Made by a program: the position numbers and the translations under genes. A DNA stretch of 64,000 nucleotides from Haematococcus lacustris (lineage: Eukaryota > Chlorophyta > Chlorophyceae > Chlamydomonadales > Haematococcaceae). Under the pieces are notes generated by a model. The model did not search any database and had not been told where the DNA came from. It saw nothing but the letters and a program-made list of their open reading frames with translations. Shown piece by piece: positions 43,987 to 64,000 of the stretch. The stretch lies in contig JASKMD010000004.1 of assembly GCA_030144725.1 (NCBI GenBank), positions 7,075,950 through 7,139,949 of the forward strand, given 5' to 3'. Numbering within the stretch: the first letter of the stretch is position 1; every line of letters begins with the position of its first letter.

Positions 43987-44857
43987 AACTACAGCCATGG
44001 TATTGCATCACTTCCTCACTCAGCGTACGCCACCTTTCTTTTCTTTTGGTCACAAGCCACTTCTTCTGTGGCGAGTTGTTGTATGATTGCTGGTAGTGAG
44101 AGCAACCCTGCCTACCTAGACGTGGCTTGGGTTGTTGGGGTTGTGAGTAGCGAGCGACCGCCAACACATAAGTCTACATTTTTCTAGCCTATAATTCTAA
44201 ATCTTCGAGCCATTTTTGATAGGTCCCTCTTGCATATAGCAATGGGTGTTTATAGGAATCCGAGCCAACTATAATACTGTGGGTGTACCCTAGTTGTGAG
44301 CCACTACTGGCAGACAGCAGCGGCCGCCAGTAAGACTACAAAGCACACAGCAGTATGACCTAATAATCAAGACCTGATTGAACACTGACATTGAATGGCT
44401 TCCTTGCATTGGGTACAGGCATACACAAAGAATCCAATTGATTCTGAGACCATGCACCTGCGTCAAGGCAGCATGCATCTGCAAGGGACATAATGTGCGG
44501 CATCAGCGTGACTGATGCGAAGTTCTTTTGCAATCACATGCTGGCTTCACAACCTCTGACGTGCTGAACATGAAAGGAACAGGAAGATGGGGCACATAAT
44601 CCAGCAGTGCCCCAGCTGCGGCATCCAGCCGCACCAGAACCTGCACTACGGGCCTCAACATCTAGGTTGGGCTCGTTCTCTGGGTCAGTCTCGCATAGTC
44701 TGTTTGATCACAACCTAGAGGCTGGCTGGGGCTGCCCAGGCTGCCCCGGCTCTACCAATCTCGGGCTGTACTTTTACTGCAAGCCTGGGCTCTAAGCTGG
44801 TCCTGGCTCAACCTAGACTTGAAGCTGCTTGTCTACACAAACCGCTACGTCGACGCA
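43987..44857. other. 3' intergenic region of the kinase gene
   Basis: No gene is recognised. It should hold the 3' untranslated region of the minus-strand kinase, whose stop codon is at 44858-44860. A short plus-strand peptide near 44600 contains CPSCG but no other zinc-ribbon parts. Confidence 0.4.
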
Positions 44858-47800
44858 CTACTGACCAATCTGCAACCTGTGAATCATGGCTTCGATTTCC
44901 TGTGGCGACATCGCGTCGGCTGCATGGGGGGCACCAACACCGTGCTGTTTCATGCTGGCAGTGGGGGTTAGGCCATGAGCATCCAGGTGGGCGGGCAGGA
45001 CCGTCGCAGGCGGGGCTGCAGCTGCATTGCTGTTGTAAGACACAGAGCTGCGGCGGCGCAGGGCGTGCTGGGGGATGAGCACAGATGTGCGGCGCTGGTA
45101 GGACCGGATCCAAGGGTTGTGCAGCATCTCTATCACCGTGGGGCGGTCCCCTGGGTGCTTCTTGAGTGCCTGCGAGGCCCAGACCAGTGAGAGTATACTG
45201 AGGTGGGAGGGGCATGAGCAAACAACACATTGACAGACAAGGATTGCATTCCAAGACAGCAAGGCAACAACGTTCACCTTAATAGCATGACCCTAGCCAC
45301 AGCTACAGAGGGCACACCATCAACATGCAGCTTGTCATTCACAAACTTGAGTTGAATGGTCCAAATGGTGGACATACAAAATGGTGGTGGTGGTGGTGAT
45401 GATATGATGACGCATATTATGCTAAACTGGCAAGAAGCCCCCTCTAGCTGCAAGGACACACCCTGTGGGCTTAATTCGAGCTGCCATGCCATGACACATC
45501 TTGGCTATGACGGTTTCTAGAGCTGTTGCAGCTGCAGGCAGGAGCCCCATTGCGTGAACTATACGTTGTACACATCTTACTCAGCAGAGCTCCCAGTGTA
45601 ACACTGGCACCTCAAAATGGTGGTTATGGTTGTGTTGATGGTGGCTCACATAATGCATTCCAGAGTTGACACAGGTTGTGGCTAGGACTACACGCACCGC
45701 AGTGATGAAGGCCTTGGCAAGCTCGCTGATTTTCTCTGGAAATGCTGGTGTAGAATGGATGATTTTATCCACACTGTCCAGTTGGTTCTCTCCAGCAAAG
45801 GGTGGGAAGCCGACGATCAGCTCATAAGCAAACACACCCACAGCCCAGGCGTCCACACTGTTGTTGTAGTACAGGGATGTGTTGTTCTTGTTTTCTTGTG
45901 GCAGGTTTTTGGGTGGGCAACGCAGCACCTCAGGGGCCATGTAGTCCTGCGCTCAGGCCACACACGTGTGCTGACGCATGCACACATGTCGTGGTGCACA
46001 TCCACACCTGCACCACCTAACTTGCCTCTTGCCTGCAACCATGATCCCCTGTGACTCACCAGGGTGCCTGCCCGGGTGACGGCACGCTCCTCGTTGAGGT
46101 CAATGGCCAGCCCAAAGTCTGCCAGCTTCAGGACTCGGTGCTCTGTGAAAAGCACATTCTCTGCAAGAGGCGATGCATGGTTCCAGGGCTGCCATCTACC
46201 ACTTCTCTGTCATCCGAAGCAGCACAAGTCATAACTATTAAGCGCGCAGCAGCATGTGAGCAGCAGCATCAATACTATTAGCCCTCACCTGGCTTGATGT
46301 CTCGGTGCATGATGCCGTGCGTGTGCAGGTAGTGCAAGGCCAGCAAAAAGGGGTGCAGCACCATCTCCACTGCCTGACGCTCGGCAAGCCTGCCGCCATT
46401 GCGATGCAATAGGCGATACAGGTCACCACCCTCCGCATACTCCTGGACCATGACCACGTCATTGCCCTCCTGCACCAGAACACAGTGCAGTACCCACTGT
46501 TGCTCCTTCAGCCCCTACTGTCACTGCAGCTAGTTTGTAGCCTTGCAACCAATACCAGTACACAATGCTACGCAACTCCTGAGTTTAGGGCTATGATCAT
46601 CTTCTCCAATGGAGCCAGCACATACCTGGAAGGAGCAGTACAACTGGATGATGTTCTGATGCTGAAGCGCAGAGTGCAGACGGATCTCACGGTACACTTG
46701 GAAGTGATTCAGCTCGCACAGGTTTTCCATGTGGTACACCTTTAGTGCCACTTGTTCCAGAGTGCGCTTGCAAGTTGCCTGCAAACGAGCCAGGCATTCT
46801 ACACTGAGCAAGCAGGTGGAGGCTGTCACTGATGGTGTCATGAACATGCAGGTGGAGCAGGCAGACAAGGGTTATCGAGCTCAGGGTTCGACAGTTCGTG
46901 ATACCTAGTCTAAGGGCGCCCTTAACTGATGTCAGGGTAAACTACGGGGACCCTATACACTCTTCATACCCCAAAAAATTGTGCCGGCCTGCGGCCGGCT
47001 TGGAAGAGCCATGTTAGCTTACAGCAGCTAACAAGGAGGCTTCAAAGGTGTCCTCTGGGACAACACCTGCCTCCGTGCCAAACAAGGCCTCATCAACTTC
47101 ATCACTTGACTCATGATCGCACTCTTCTTGCTCGCTCTCTTCCCCCCATAGAGATTCTACCTCCTCCATATCCCCTTCTAAGTCTAGGGGCACATTAGGT
47201 TGCTCAACTTCAAGTGGTAGTGCCGCTTCAGATAGAGCTGCTAGGATGCCCTCAGGCTTCCCCGCTGCCTTCAACTTCAAGATCTCATCCATAGCACTCG
47301 CTGCATGTGCAATCAAAGCCTCTTCCTTTTGGTAGCTATGCTTGCTGGGCCCAATGAGCCTGATGCGCATGAGAGAGTCAACAGTGGCCAGCTTCAACCG
47401 GTTTGTGAGCCGGTGCTTGATGATGCGGTGGATGCTAAAGCCTCTCTCAACCACTGCAGTTTGCAATGGCACGAGGAGCATGACCTGAGCTAACTGCATC
47501 ATCAATGGGAAGTGCACATACCCCACCTCCATCAACTGCACCCATGCTGATTGCAATGTGACACTACGATTGGCCTGGACAACCCTCCACATCTCACGCT
47601 TGAAGAAAGTGAGCTGCTGGACCAAGCGAACCACACCAGCAGTTCCCTCCACCCTAAACAACTGCTGCCTCTGACTTGCATTGCAGAAGTGCTTGACCAG
47701 CTCTTGCAGCTCTTGCTGGCCATAAGCAACCAACTCAGCGGCGACCATGCCAACATAGGAGCGTGGCACAAAGATTGCAAAACTGTTAAGGATGCTTGAG

Positions 47801-50800
47801 GGAAAGCGCTGATCTAGCTCACCAAGGACAGCTTGTGCCAATGACCTAAAGGATGATTGCATGCTTGACAGTTTGACGCCCCCTACTCTTATTGAGACAG
47901 AAACACCATTGACAGCCCATGCACCAGCGCTAGAGGGAGTCCTCCTCATGCGAACAAAGCTGGTGCATGCTGTCAACGAAGACCTGATGAAAAGCTGCTC
48001 TAGGGTTGCCTTGGCAATAGCCACATGAGAGGCAAGCATGTGAGGCTCTAGAGCATCATTCTGGAACAGCTTGCTTAACTGCACAAGTGGTTGCATCATG
48101 TCATGCAACAAATGCACACCAGCAAGGGTGCGGAACTTCTGCAGCCTGATCAACAAGCTCCTGCCCACTGCCCACTCAGGGTGTAGATTGAGGAAGCGGA
48201 GGAGAGTGTGGTAGTTGGCTACAAGCACACTGACACATTGCGCCCTGCTAAACCACCTAGTGCGGTTGAAGATGGGGAACTTCAGCAGTGTGACACCCAA
48301 TGGCTTGGCAAAAGCTTCCCACCTGCCCTGCCACTTGGGGGACTTGGAAAACAAACTATGTACCCCCTTGAAGGCACTATCAAGTTGCTGCATCAGGGGG
48401 CTCACACGAAAGGCATCCCCCACCACCAGTGCTGTGCGGTGTGCAACACAATGCACACCAACCATGTAGCTGACATGTTGTTGCTGTAGTTTGGCAATGA
48501 CCCCATTGTGAGCCCCCATGAAGGTGCTGGCACCATCAGAGCAGAAAGCCACAAGCTTGCCGACATCTAGGCTGAGGGTGTCAATCACACGCAGTATGAC
48601 AGCTGTGATGTGCTCAGATGTGGCCCCCACCACTTTGACAGCGCATAAGAAAGAGGTGTGGTAGATAAAGGAGGACGGCTCCAGATAGCGCACGTACAGG
48701 AGCAGGTGGTCCTCAGTTCCCACGTCCGTGCTGCTGTCAGCTAACAAGCTGAAATAGGGGCTGGCTCGTACAGCTGCTAGCTGTTGAGTGAGGAGGGTTT
48801 GGCTGATAGAGTAAAGGGCGGCAGTGAAGTAACGGGTGGCACTGAAGTCATGCGGCATAGCTGGTGCCCCACTGTGAGTGGCAAACTGGAGGTGGGCTGC
48901 AAAGGACATGGCTGAATGGCCCCACAACACCATGAAGAGGGCTGCCAGCACCATGCGGCGGTAGGTGCCTTGGACCACTGTTGTTGTGGCAGCCTTCACA
49001 GCTGCTTTGATGGAGCCGGCACCCCCCCCAGCACGCTGTGCCATGCCGATGGCTTCTGAGTGGGCCTTGCTCTTGGCGTGTTGGGCCAGCTCCGCCTCAC
49101 ACGTCACAGCCCCACCATCACCACTCGCCTTTGCGAATAGGGATGAGTTGGGCTTGTGCTCCAAGCAAGTGGAGCAGTGGGCTTGGGGGGTGCCTTTCTC
49201 GTTGCATCCGCCACTGAACCTGCACCATGGGTACTTCGCTTGCAACTCCTTCTGCTTAGCCTCAGTCATTGCGGTCTTGTGGCCTCTGCGGATGCTGGAA
49301 GGTGCTGGCTCTTGGTCAATGAGAATAGGATCGTCTGGGCTAAGGCTGTCCACTGGCTGCGGGGTGGACGGAGCCGAAGAGGCTGGGCTGGAAGGGGATG
49401 GGCTTGGTGGGCGCATTGGGCTGCCAAAGCCAGTTTCGTCTGGGAAGGTGGGATTGCGGGCTGCGTGGTCTGCGCGTTCAAGGAGTTAACATGAAGTTAA
49501 CATGTGAACGCGGAGATGTCAACGTCGAAGATGTCAACGATGCGATGGTACCCACCAAGCGCCATCTGAATTGTCATCTGCCGCTGGTCCGACGGAGTCT
49601 GCCTTACTCTCTTGCCTGGCTTTCCCATAACGCAGCCGTGAGTTAGGTTTGAGATGGCAGAAATGTACGGGCGCCACTAAGAATAACAGGCGCCCGTAGA
49701 TAGCCCGTGAACTCCCCCCCGTAACCAAATTTTTGAAAATCACGGGCCCCCGTACTGGGCCTTCGGCCCAGTTACGGGGGCCCTCGCCAAAATGGGTCAA
49801 AAGTACGGGCCCCGTACGGGGGGTCGAACCCTGATCGAGCTAGTGCTATTGCTACATGACTGCTTCATGCCATGAGCTGCAGGTGGCGATACAGACTGTG
49901 CAATGTCCAGCGCACCTGGTACACCGTAGATGCGTACCCTGTATACATCTTGCGCACGATAGAGTAGTCAGCCAGCGACCAGTACTTGCGAGCCATGCCG
50001 TTGGGAAGCTGCTGTGACATGGAAAGCACCTTTGTCCGCTGCAGTGGTGGCTGCTCCATTGTAGCGATTGAGATGCGAGTAGGTGGGGCGGGCTGAGGAG
50101 CAGGCTGGGGAGCAGGTGCTGGAGCCGGTGAAGGTGCTGCCGGGGCAGCTGTAGCTAAGGGCTTTTGTGCCACTGGTGCTGCTGACTGACTGGCTGAGCT
50201 TGCATTAACTGCTATAACAGCTGGGGCGACATCAGGCTCTGTAACACTGGGAGCCTCATCATCGTCCTCCAGCACTGTCCTAATCTGCTTGTCAGACAGG
50301 CTAGGGCCTGAACCAGCAATGACTGTATTTTTGACAAAACGTGCTGTGGCCTTGTCAGGGCCAGTAGCTGGTACAGCTGCCTTGCTGCCCTGTGGGCCGC
50401 CAAAGTATTGACCAAACACCATTTGTTTCTTGCCACCGGCATTGACAAGCTCTTCGATGGCAGCACGGCCCTCAGCAGTTCGAAGTTGCATATCCAGTGC
50501 AGCCGGTGTTGATTTGCGGCGACCTGCACATAATGTGCAAGGCGCAGTGACCATTGCAGCATGGCAATTCACATTGCCCTACGATACATACATCAGTCAT
50601 ATGCTCAAGATAGGGCAGGGTAAAGCAGGGGCAAGGCACAACAGGGCAGATATAAGTGAACCTCCCTACCTGTATTGGTGGGAGTCAGCATGCCTGCGAT
50701 AGCTGCGGGGGGCCGCGGCCCATTCGGAGACATGGCTTGCTGGGGCTGGGGCTGTCCCGTGACTTGCACCGGTGGCAGAGCTGTACTAGGGCGCGAATGT

Positions 50801-50906
50801 TCAGGCTGCTGCTGCTGCCCTGCATCTGTAGCCTCGTGCACGTTGGACGTCCTTGAGAAGCTCTTCAAGGAAAACTTCGGGGTCGAGCCTTCTTGCCCCT
50901 GTCCCT
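44858..50906 (-). CDS. Aurora-like serine/threonine protein kinase (CALK-like), first exon unresolved
   Basis: Seven exons join in phase: 50906-50670, 50523-49916, 46778-46626, 46469-46289, 46160-46060, 45946-45698, 45169-44858, about 613 residues. The first exon with the ATG lies upstream of 50907 and I could not fix it. A long disordered, Ala/Pro-rich N-terminal region is followed by a full kinase domain: glycine-loop region MYTGYASTVY, catalytic Lys in VALKVY, Aurora-like REIRLHSALQHQNIIQLYCSF, HRDIKPENVLF, DFG in KLADFGLAID, and GTLDYMAPE. The C-terminus is polar (RRRSSVSYNSN). The REI...L.H.NI and GTLDY motifs favour the Aurora family; the Chlamydomonas Aurora-like kinase CALK, which acts in flagellar shortening, is the likely relative. 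The intron at 46779-49915 holds a complete hAT transposon; without it the intron would be about 185 bases. Confidence 0.83.
46882..49833 (-). mobile_element. Complete hAT transposon, 2952 bp, in a kinase intron
   Basis: The ends are exact inverted repeats: CAGGGTTCGAC at 46882-46892 and GTCGAACCCTG at 49823-49833. A perfect 8-bp target duplication, ATCGAGCT, flanks it (46874-46881 and 49834-49841), the hallmark of hAT insertion. Inside is one uninterrupted 800-codon transposase frame. Subterminal palindromes (GGGCCTTCGGCCC on the right, GCCGGCCTGCGGCCGGC on the left) may be transposase-binding or hairpin structures. Intact ends, intact target duplication and intact frame all indicate a recent insertion. 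Confidence 0.95.
47014..49416 (-). CDS. hAT family transposase
   Basis: An 800-residue transposase encoded by one exon. A low-complexity Ser/Pro N-terminus comes first. Next is a BED/TTF-like zinc-binding region (about residues 65-125; WCRFSGGCNEKG, CSTC, then LAQHAKSKAH). The catalytic core contains SLLADSSTDVGTEDHLLLYV, with the first catalytic Asp, then FCSDGASTFMGAHNG, with a second Asp, HCVAHRTALV, and the Trp motif FNRTRWFSRA. The C-terminal dimerisation region is present (LVPLQTAVVERGFSIHRIIK). The tail is strongly acidic. The architecture resembles ZNF862/ZMYM-related hAT proteins. No stop or frameshift breaks it. It reads in the same direction as the host kinase gene. Confidence 0.95.
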   Translation of the reverse strand: MRPPSPSPSSPASSAPSTPQPVDSLSPDDPILIDQEPAPSSIRRGHKTAMTEAKQKELQAKYPWCRFSGGCNEKGTPQAHCSTCLEHKPNSSLFAKASGDGGAVTCEAELAQHAKSKAHSEAIGMAQRAGGGAGSIKAAVKAATTTVVQGTYRRMVLAALFMVLWGHSAMSFAAHLQFATHSGAPAMPHDFSATRYFTAALYSISQTLLTQQLAAVRASPYFSLLADSSTDVGTEDHLLLYVRYLEPSSFIYHTSFLCAVKVVGATSEHITAVILRVIDTLSLDVGKLVAFCSDGASTFMGAHNGVIAKLQQQHVSYMVGVHCVAHRTALVVGDAFRVSPLMQQLDSAFKGVHSLFSKSPKWQGRWEAFAKPLGVTLLKFPIFNRTRWFSRAQCVSVLVANYHTLLRFLNLHPEWAVGRSLLIRLQKFRTLAGVHLLHDMMQPLVQLSKLFQNDALEPHMLASHVAIAKATLEQLFIRSSLTACTSFVRMRRTPSSAGAWAVNGVSVSIRVGGVKLSSMQSSFRSLAQAVLGELDQRFPSSILNSFAIFVPRSYVGMVAAELVAYGQQELQELVKHFCNASQRQQLFRVEGTAGVVRLVQQLTFFKREMWRVVQANRSVTLQSAWVQLMEVGYVHFPLMMQLAQVMLLVPLQTAVVERGFSIHRIIKHRLTNRLKLATVDSLMRIRLIGPSKHSYQKEEALIAHAASAMDEILKLKAAGKPEGILAALSEAALPLEVEQPNVPLDLEGDMEEVESLWGEESEQEECDHESSDEVDEALFGTEAGVVPEDTFEASLLAAVS

Positions 50907-51739
50907 CTGCAAGTGCAAGTCATTTACGTAGTCAATCGTTAGGTGTCTTTTGCGGGACGCGGCGATGGCAATTCCTGCTTATGCTTGTTTTGCTGCACCT
51001 TTGGCATTGTCTCCAAACAGCTTGCTGCCAAGCCTGCAGCCCAAGCAAGGAGGAGCAGCAGCAGCGCAAGCATGAGTATGCCGATACGTTCTCTCGTCGA
51101 CGTAGCTGTAGCTTACTTCTTGACTTTTGACAGCATCTTGGCCACTGCAACGGCTCAGCTCACGCGTTGAACAACTAGGTCTCGGCTATAGCATTAGTCC
51201 AAGGGCTCGCGACAACGTCACTGTATTTGCTGTGCTCAGAAGCAAGCAGCTGGAGTAGAGCGAAAAAGAAGGAGCAACGATATGTCAACCGAAGTCCAGA
51301 GATGCTACAAGTTTTAATTCCTTCAGCCCTCATGCTACTCAAGAATAGAGCAGGGGCTGTAATCGAACACAGGCGGTGAGCTCATTATCACAAAGGCAAC
51401 TGCTAGTGTGCCTGATGCCACTATATCTCAGCCCATCTGATGTGTGTGCCTCTAGCTCAAGCTCAAGCTTGATATCATGTTGGGGTTTACTGGCTGGACC
51501 TGGCTATCGCTGCAACTTGCGCCGCCACTTGCGCAACAGGGCATTGTCGAGTATTACACCCGCTCATGGCCTGGCTTGTCTGGCATTGGCATGGCTGGGC
51601 GGCCATTCCATAGATCTGCGCAGCGGGACATAGCCTACACTATTGCCTGACCCCTGTGACAGGTCTTTAGCCTAGAGTTGGTCACTATAAGTTCCTAAGG
51701 GTGGTGTTTTGTCTGCGTGGAGTTATGTGGAGTTATGTG
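50907..51739. other. Presumed 5' region of the kinase gene
   Basis: The first exon and promoter of the minus-strand kinase should lie here. Candidate ATGs on the minus strand (near 51130, MLSKVKK, and near 51010, MPKVQQNK) have usable donors but do not match the phase of the exon at 50906, so neither is assigned. Nothing else is recognised. Confidence 0.35.
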
Positions 51740-51829
51740 TAGGGATCGTCCCATCTACGTAGATCTACATTCCCATCAACGTAGACCGTCTTATCTAGTC
51801 TAAAGTTAGATAAGTCGGGACGATCCCTA
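51740..51829. mobile_element. 90-bp hAT-type MITE with perfect ends
   Basis: The perfect 13-bp terminal inverted repeat TAGGGATCGTCCC bounds 90 bases. The 8-mer GTTATGTG flanks it on both sides (51732-51739 and 51830-51837). The left flank also contains a second partial copy of the same word, so part of that repeat could predate insertion. No coding capacity. Confidence 0.8.
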
Positions 51830-51889
51830 GTTATGTGGACCTAGAAGCAGCAAGAGCAGCAGCAGCGGGACATACTACAACCCAGCCAC

Positions 51890-52594
51890 CCCCTCCTCCT
51901 GCTCAAGCCCAACAACCACTACCCTAACCTAGCCACAAGCAGCGAAAGCGAACACTGCCCATCACCATAGCAGACAAGTTCCGGCACTGCCGCCACTTTC
52001 ATGGCAGGCCTACCTCCTTCCCTGGGACCTCAACAGTTTGGCTGCCCACCTATCAAGGCATGACACCCACACCCTGATCAAACAGCCTTTGTCTCAGAGC
52101 CGTAGAGCACACCCAGCTGAAGCAGCATGGAGCCAGCAGCATGACCAGCCAGTGCGGGGCCTGATGTGGTACCCAGTAGTGGCACCCCGCAAGCCCCCAC
52201 AGGCCCATGCAGCAGCCAGGAAGCCACACAGGCAGCAGCCTCAGAGCCAGGGCCCGGCACTCCCCGCCAGCCAAGCGCAGCAAGCGCACCAAGGCTGAGC
52301 AGGCAGCTGGGCTCACACAGACCATCAAGGGCAAAGGCAAGGCTGGCAAGGGCAAAGGCAAGGCTGGGCAATGGCAAGGCTGCCAAAGCCAAGCCAGCCC
52401 CACAGCCAGGCAGGTGGGTAGACCGGGACTGCAATGCAGCCTTGAACATGCAGCGCATTGGGGAGAGCAGGTGGCGGCCGCTGGAGCTGTGCTACTGGCC
52501 AGACCAGGGAGCGCTGCCAGCCAAGGGCAAGGAGTACCAAGGCCTGGGCTACAAGCGGCTGCGAGACAAGCCACCCAAGGCCCAACAGCAGTAG
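51890..52594 (+). pseudogene. TnpB/Fanzor-like nuclease remnant with intact RuvC-III motif
   Basis: A first frame reads KRTLPITIADKFRHCRHF, probably a decayed TVDEFRTSR segment. A frameshift gives SQQHDQPVRGLMWYPVVAPR, the VRGLMWC region with Cys changed to Tyr. After a Lys/Ala-rich linker (KGKGKAGKGKGKAG in one frame) the frame shifts again to GRWVDRDCNAALNMQRIGES, then LELCYW and LGYKRLRDKPPKAQQQ, ending in a TAG at 52592-52594. The RuvC-III Asp motif is intact but two frameshifts precede it and RuvC-I/II are missing. Closest to the copies at 6059 and 27568, with which it shares the DRDCNAALN form. Confidence 0.65.
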
Positions 52595-52698
52595 CAGCAG
52601 CCTGCTGAGGCACAGTAGTGTGTGCCCCCCCATCTGAGCTGTCATCAGCTTACAATCAGTGTATCCTTTTCATGCCAAATCTACACGATAGCCCTAAC

Positions 52699-52863
52699 GG
52701 GTCAGGCAATAGTGTAGGTGGTAGGCAGTCGTGCACCATGTTCATGTGCATTGGGTAAACTCCACACAGCCCATCAACATCAACTGAGTCGGGCCACTAG
52801 TGGTCCCTAGTATTCCCGCTAGTGGCTGCTAGTGGCCATTACTGGTCCGGCTCAGATGGAGGC
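52699..52863 (+). other. Conserved hairpin-rich 3' flank of Fanzor-like copy (group 2)
   Basis: Nearly identical to 27631-27795, including the nested CCACTAGTGG and GCTAGTGG palindromes and the abrupt end at ATGGAGGC. It starts about 105 bases after the Fanzor-like stop codon. Confidence 0.45.
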
Positions 52864-53584
52864 CCTAGTGAGGGACAAGGGGGTTGTTGGCCGTGATGTA
52901 CACTGTTTGGCTATGATGTACCAGCGGTGGGTTTGCTGTCACACGTGGGATGGCATGAAATCCCTCTGTACCTCCACTACCTCCGGTGTCGTGGATGATG
53001 TCGACCCGAAGGACATACCTGACACGTCCATAGCTGCAAGCTGGATGGGGTGGTGGCCGCTGGCCGCACTGCTGAGGGTAGTTTCCAAGCAGGGCAATGT
53101 AACCACTGCCCTTTGGAACCACCTGGGTGCTCAATGTTGCATACCGAACTTCCACAAAGGGGTGGAGGCCTGGAGGGCAGCACCGAAAGCTCATTCACAA
53201 GGCAATCATGAGAAGAGTCATACCTGACAAGGTTACATATGCTTCACCGTTTGTAAACATGTCTGCAGCCCCGACTTAGCAGCTCTGTTTCAGTTAGGTG
53301 CCTTAGCATCACTGGGATAATGTATACGACGCATAAAAGGCTTCAGAATTTGTGCCTTTGTCGGCCCGCTCAAAGATTTCAAAACACCATGCACCTTGAC
53401 ACCTTGGCACCTTTTCCCGCTAACTCGAACGAGTCATAGTGCATCATCCAGCTGCTGCCAACCTTAGCTATTCTGATTCCAGAAGCGCAAGGATTGTAGT
53501 GAGCAAACTATTGGATCGCCTCCCCGGCTCACTCCACACGGCCCCGACTCTGTTCAAAGCCTCTTTAAGACCTAGCTCGGGCAA
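52864..53584. other. Upstream region of the ubiquitin protease gene
   Basis: An open frame ending at 53227 (131 codons from 52832) has no recognisable domain and its start lies in the repeat flank, so I do not call it a gene. The rest is the presumed promoter and leader of the protease, less GC-rich than the gene body. Confidence 0.4.

Positions 53585-64000
<10,416 letters not shown>

Noticed and set aside
52832..53227. 131-codon plus-strand frame upstream of the protease
   Set aside because: Its start lies inside the Fanzor-like 3' repeat flank and the product has no recognisable domain.

Overview
This window looks like nuclear DNA from a chlamydomonadalean (volvocalean) green alga. It is GC-rich and its genes are split by many short GT-AG introns, often with CTG-rich acceptor tracts. 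It has a POC1 gene and an Aurora-like kinase gene of the kind known from Chlamydomonas, plus a stretch of TTAGGG-type telomeric repeat, which points towards the Haematococcus/Dunaliella side of the order. Haematococcus is a guess. Gene models were built by hand by joining exons with matching phase, so boundaries are predictions.

Layout: 1-7.2 kb holds no supported host gene, only low-complexity DNA and transposon remnants. 7.2-15.1 kb (+) is a complete 15-exon S10 serine carboxypeptidase. 17.0-23.0 kb (-) is a complete 12-exon SAC1-type phosphoinositide phosphatase, convergent with it, with a 79-codon membrane-protein ORF 36 bases upstream on the same strand. 25.7-27.0 kb (+) is mitochondrial-type ribosomal protein bL21 (3 exons). 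28.2-35.0 kb (+) is POC1, the centriole WD40 protein (10 exons). 44.9-50.9 kb (-) is an Aurora-like Ser/Thr kinase with an intact 2.95-kb hAT transposon in one intron. 53.6 kb to the right edge (+) is a C19 ubiquitin-specific protease, cut off just before its His box, with a tRNA-Ala(TGC) gene in one intron.

The stretches between genes are a transposon graveyard. The most interesting theme is a dispersed family of TnpB/Fanzor-like (RNA-guided nuclease family) remnants at about 5.1-6.8, 23.5-25.5, 27.6, 31.7, 35.2-36.8 and 51.9-52.9 kb. One copy (35151-36793) has a 14-bp target duplication and is an internally deleted element. Conserved non-coding DNA follows the stop codons, where omega-RNAs lie in this superfamily. 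Another copy has been duplicated as a long inverted repeat that could form a hairpin RNA.

A second theme is hAT biology: an intact autonomous element with perfect 8-bp target duplication, a 90-bp miniature element with perfect terminal repeats, and a hAT-like element that carries a two-exon coiled-coil gene instead of a recognisable transposase, has a deleted sibling next to it, and was itself interrupted by a LINE-containing insertion with a 12-bp target duplication. POC1 and the Aurora-like kinase both belong to centriole/cilium biology; the other genes have no evident functional link.
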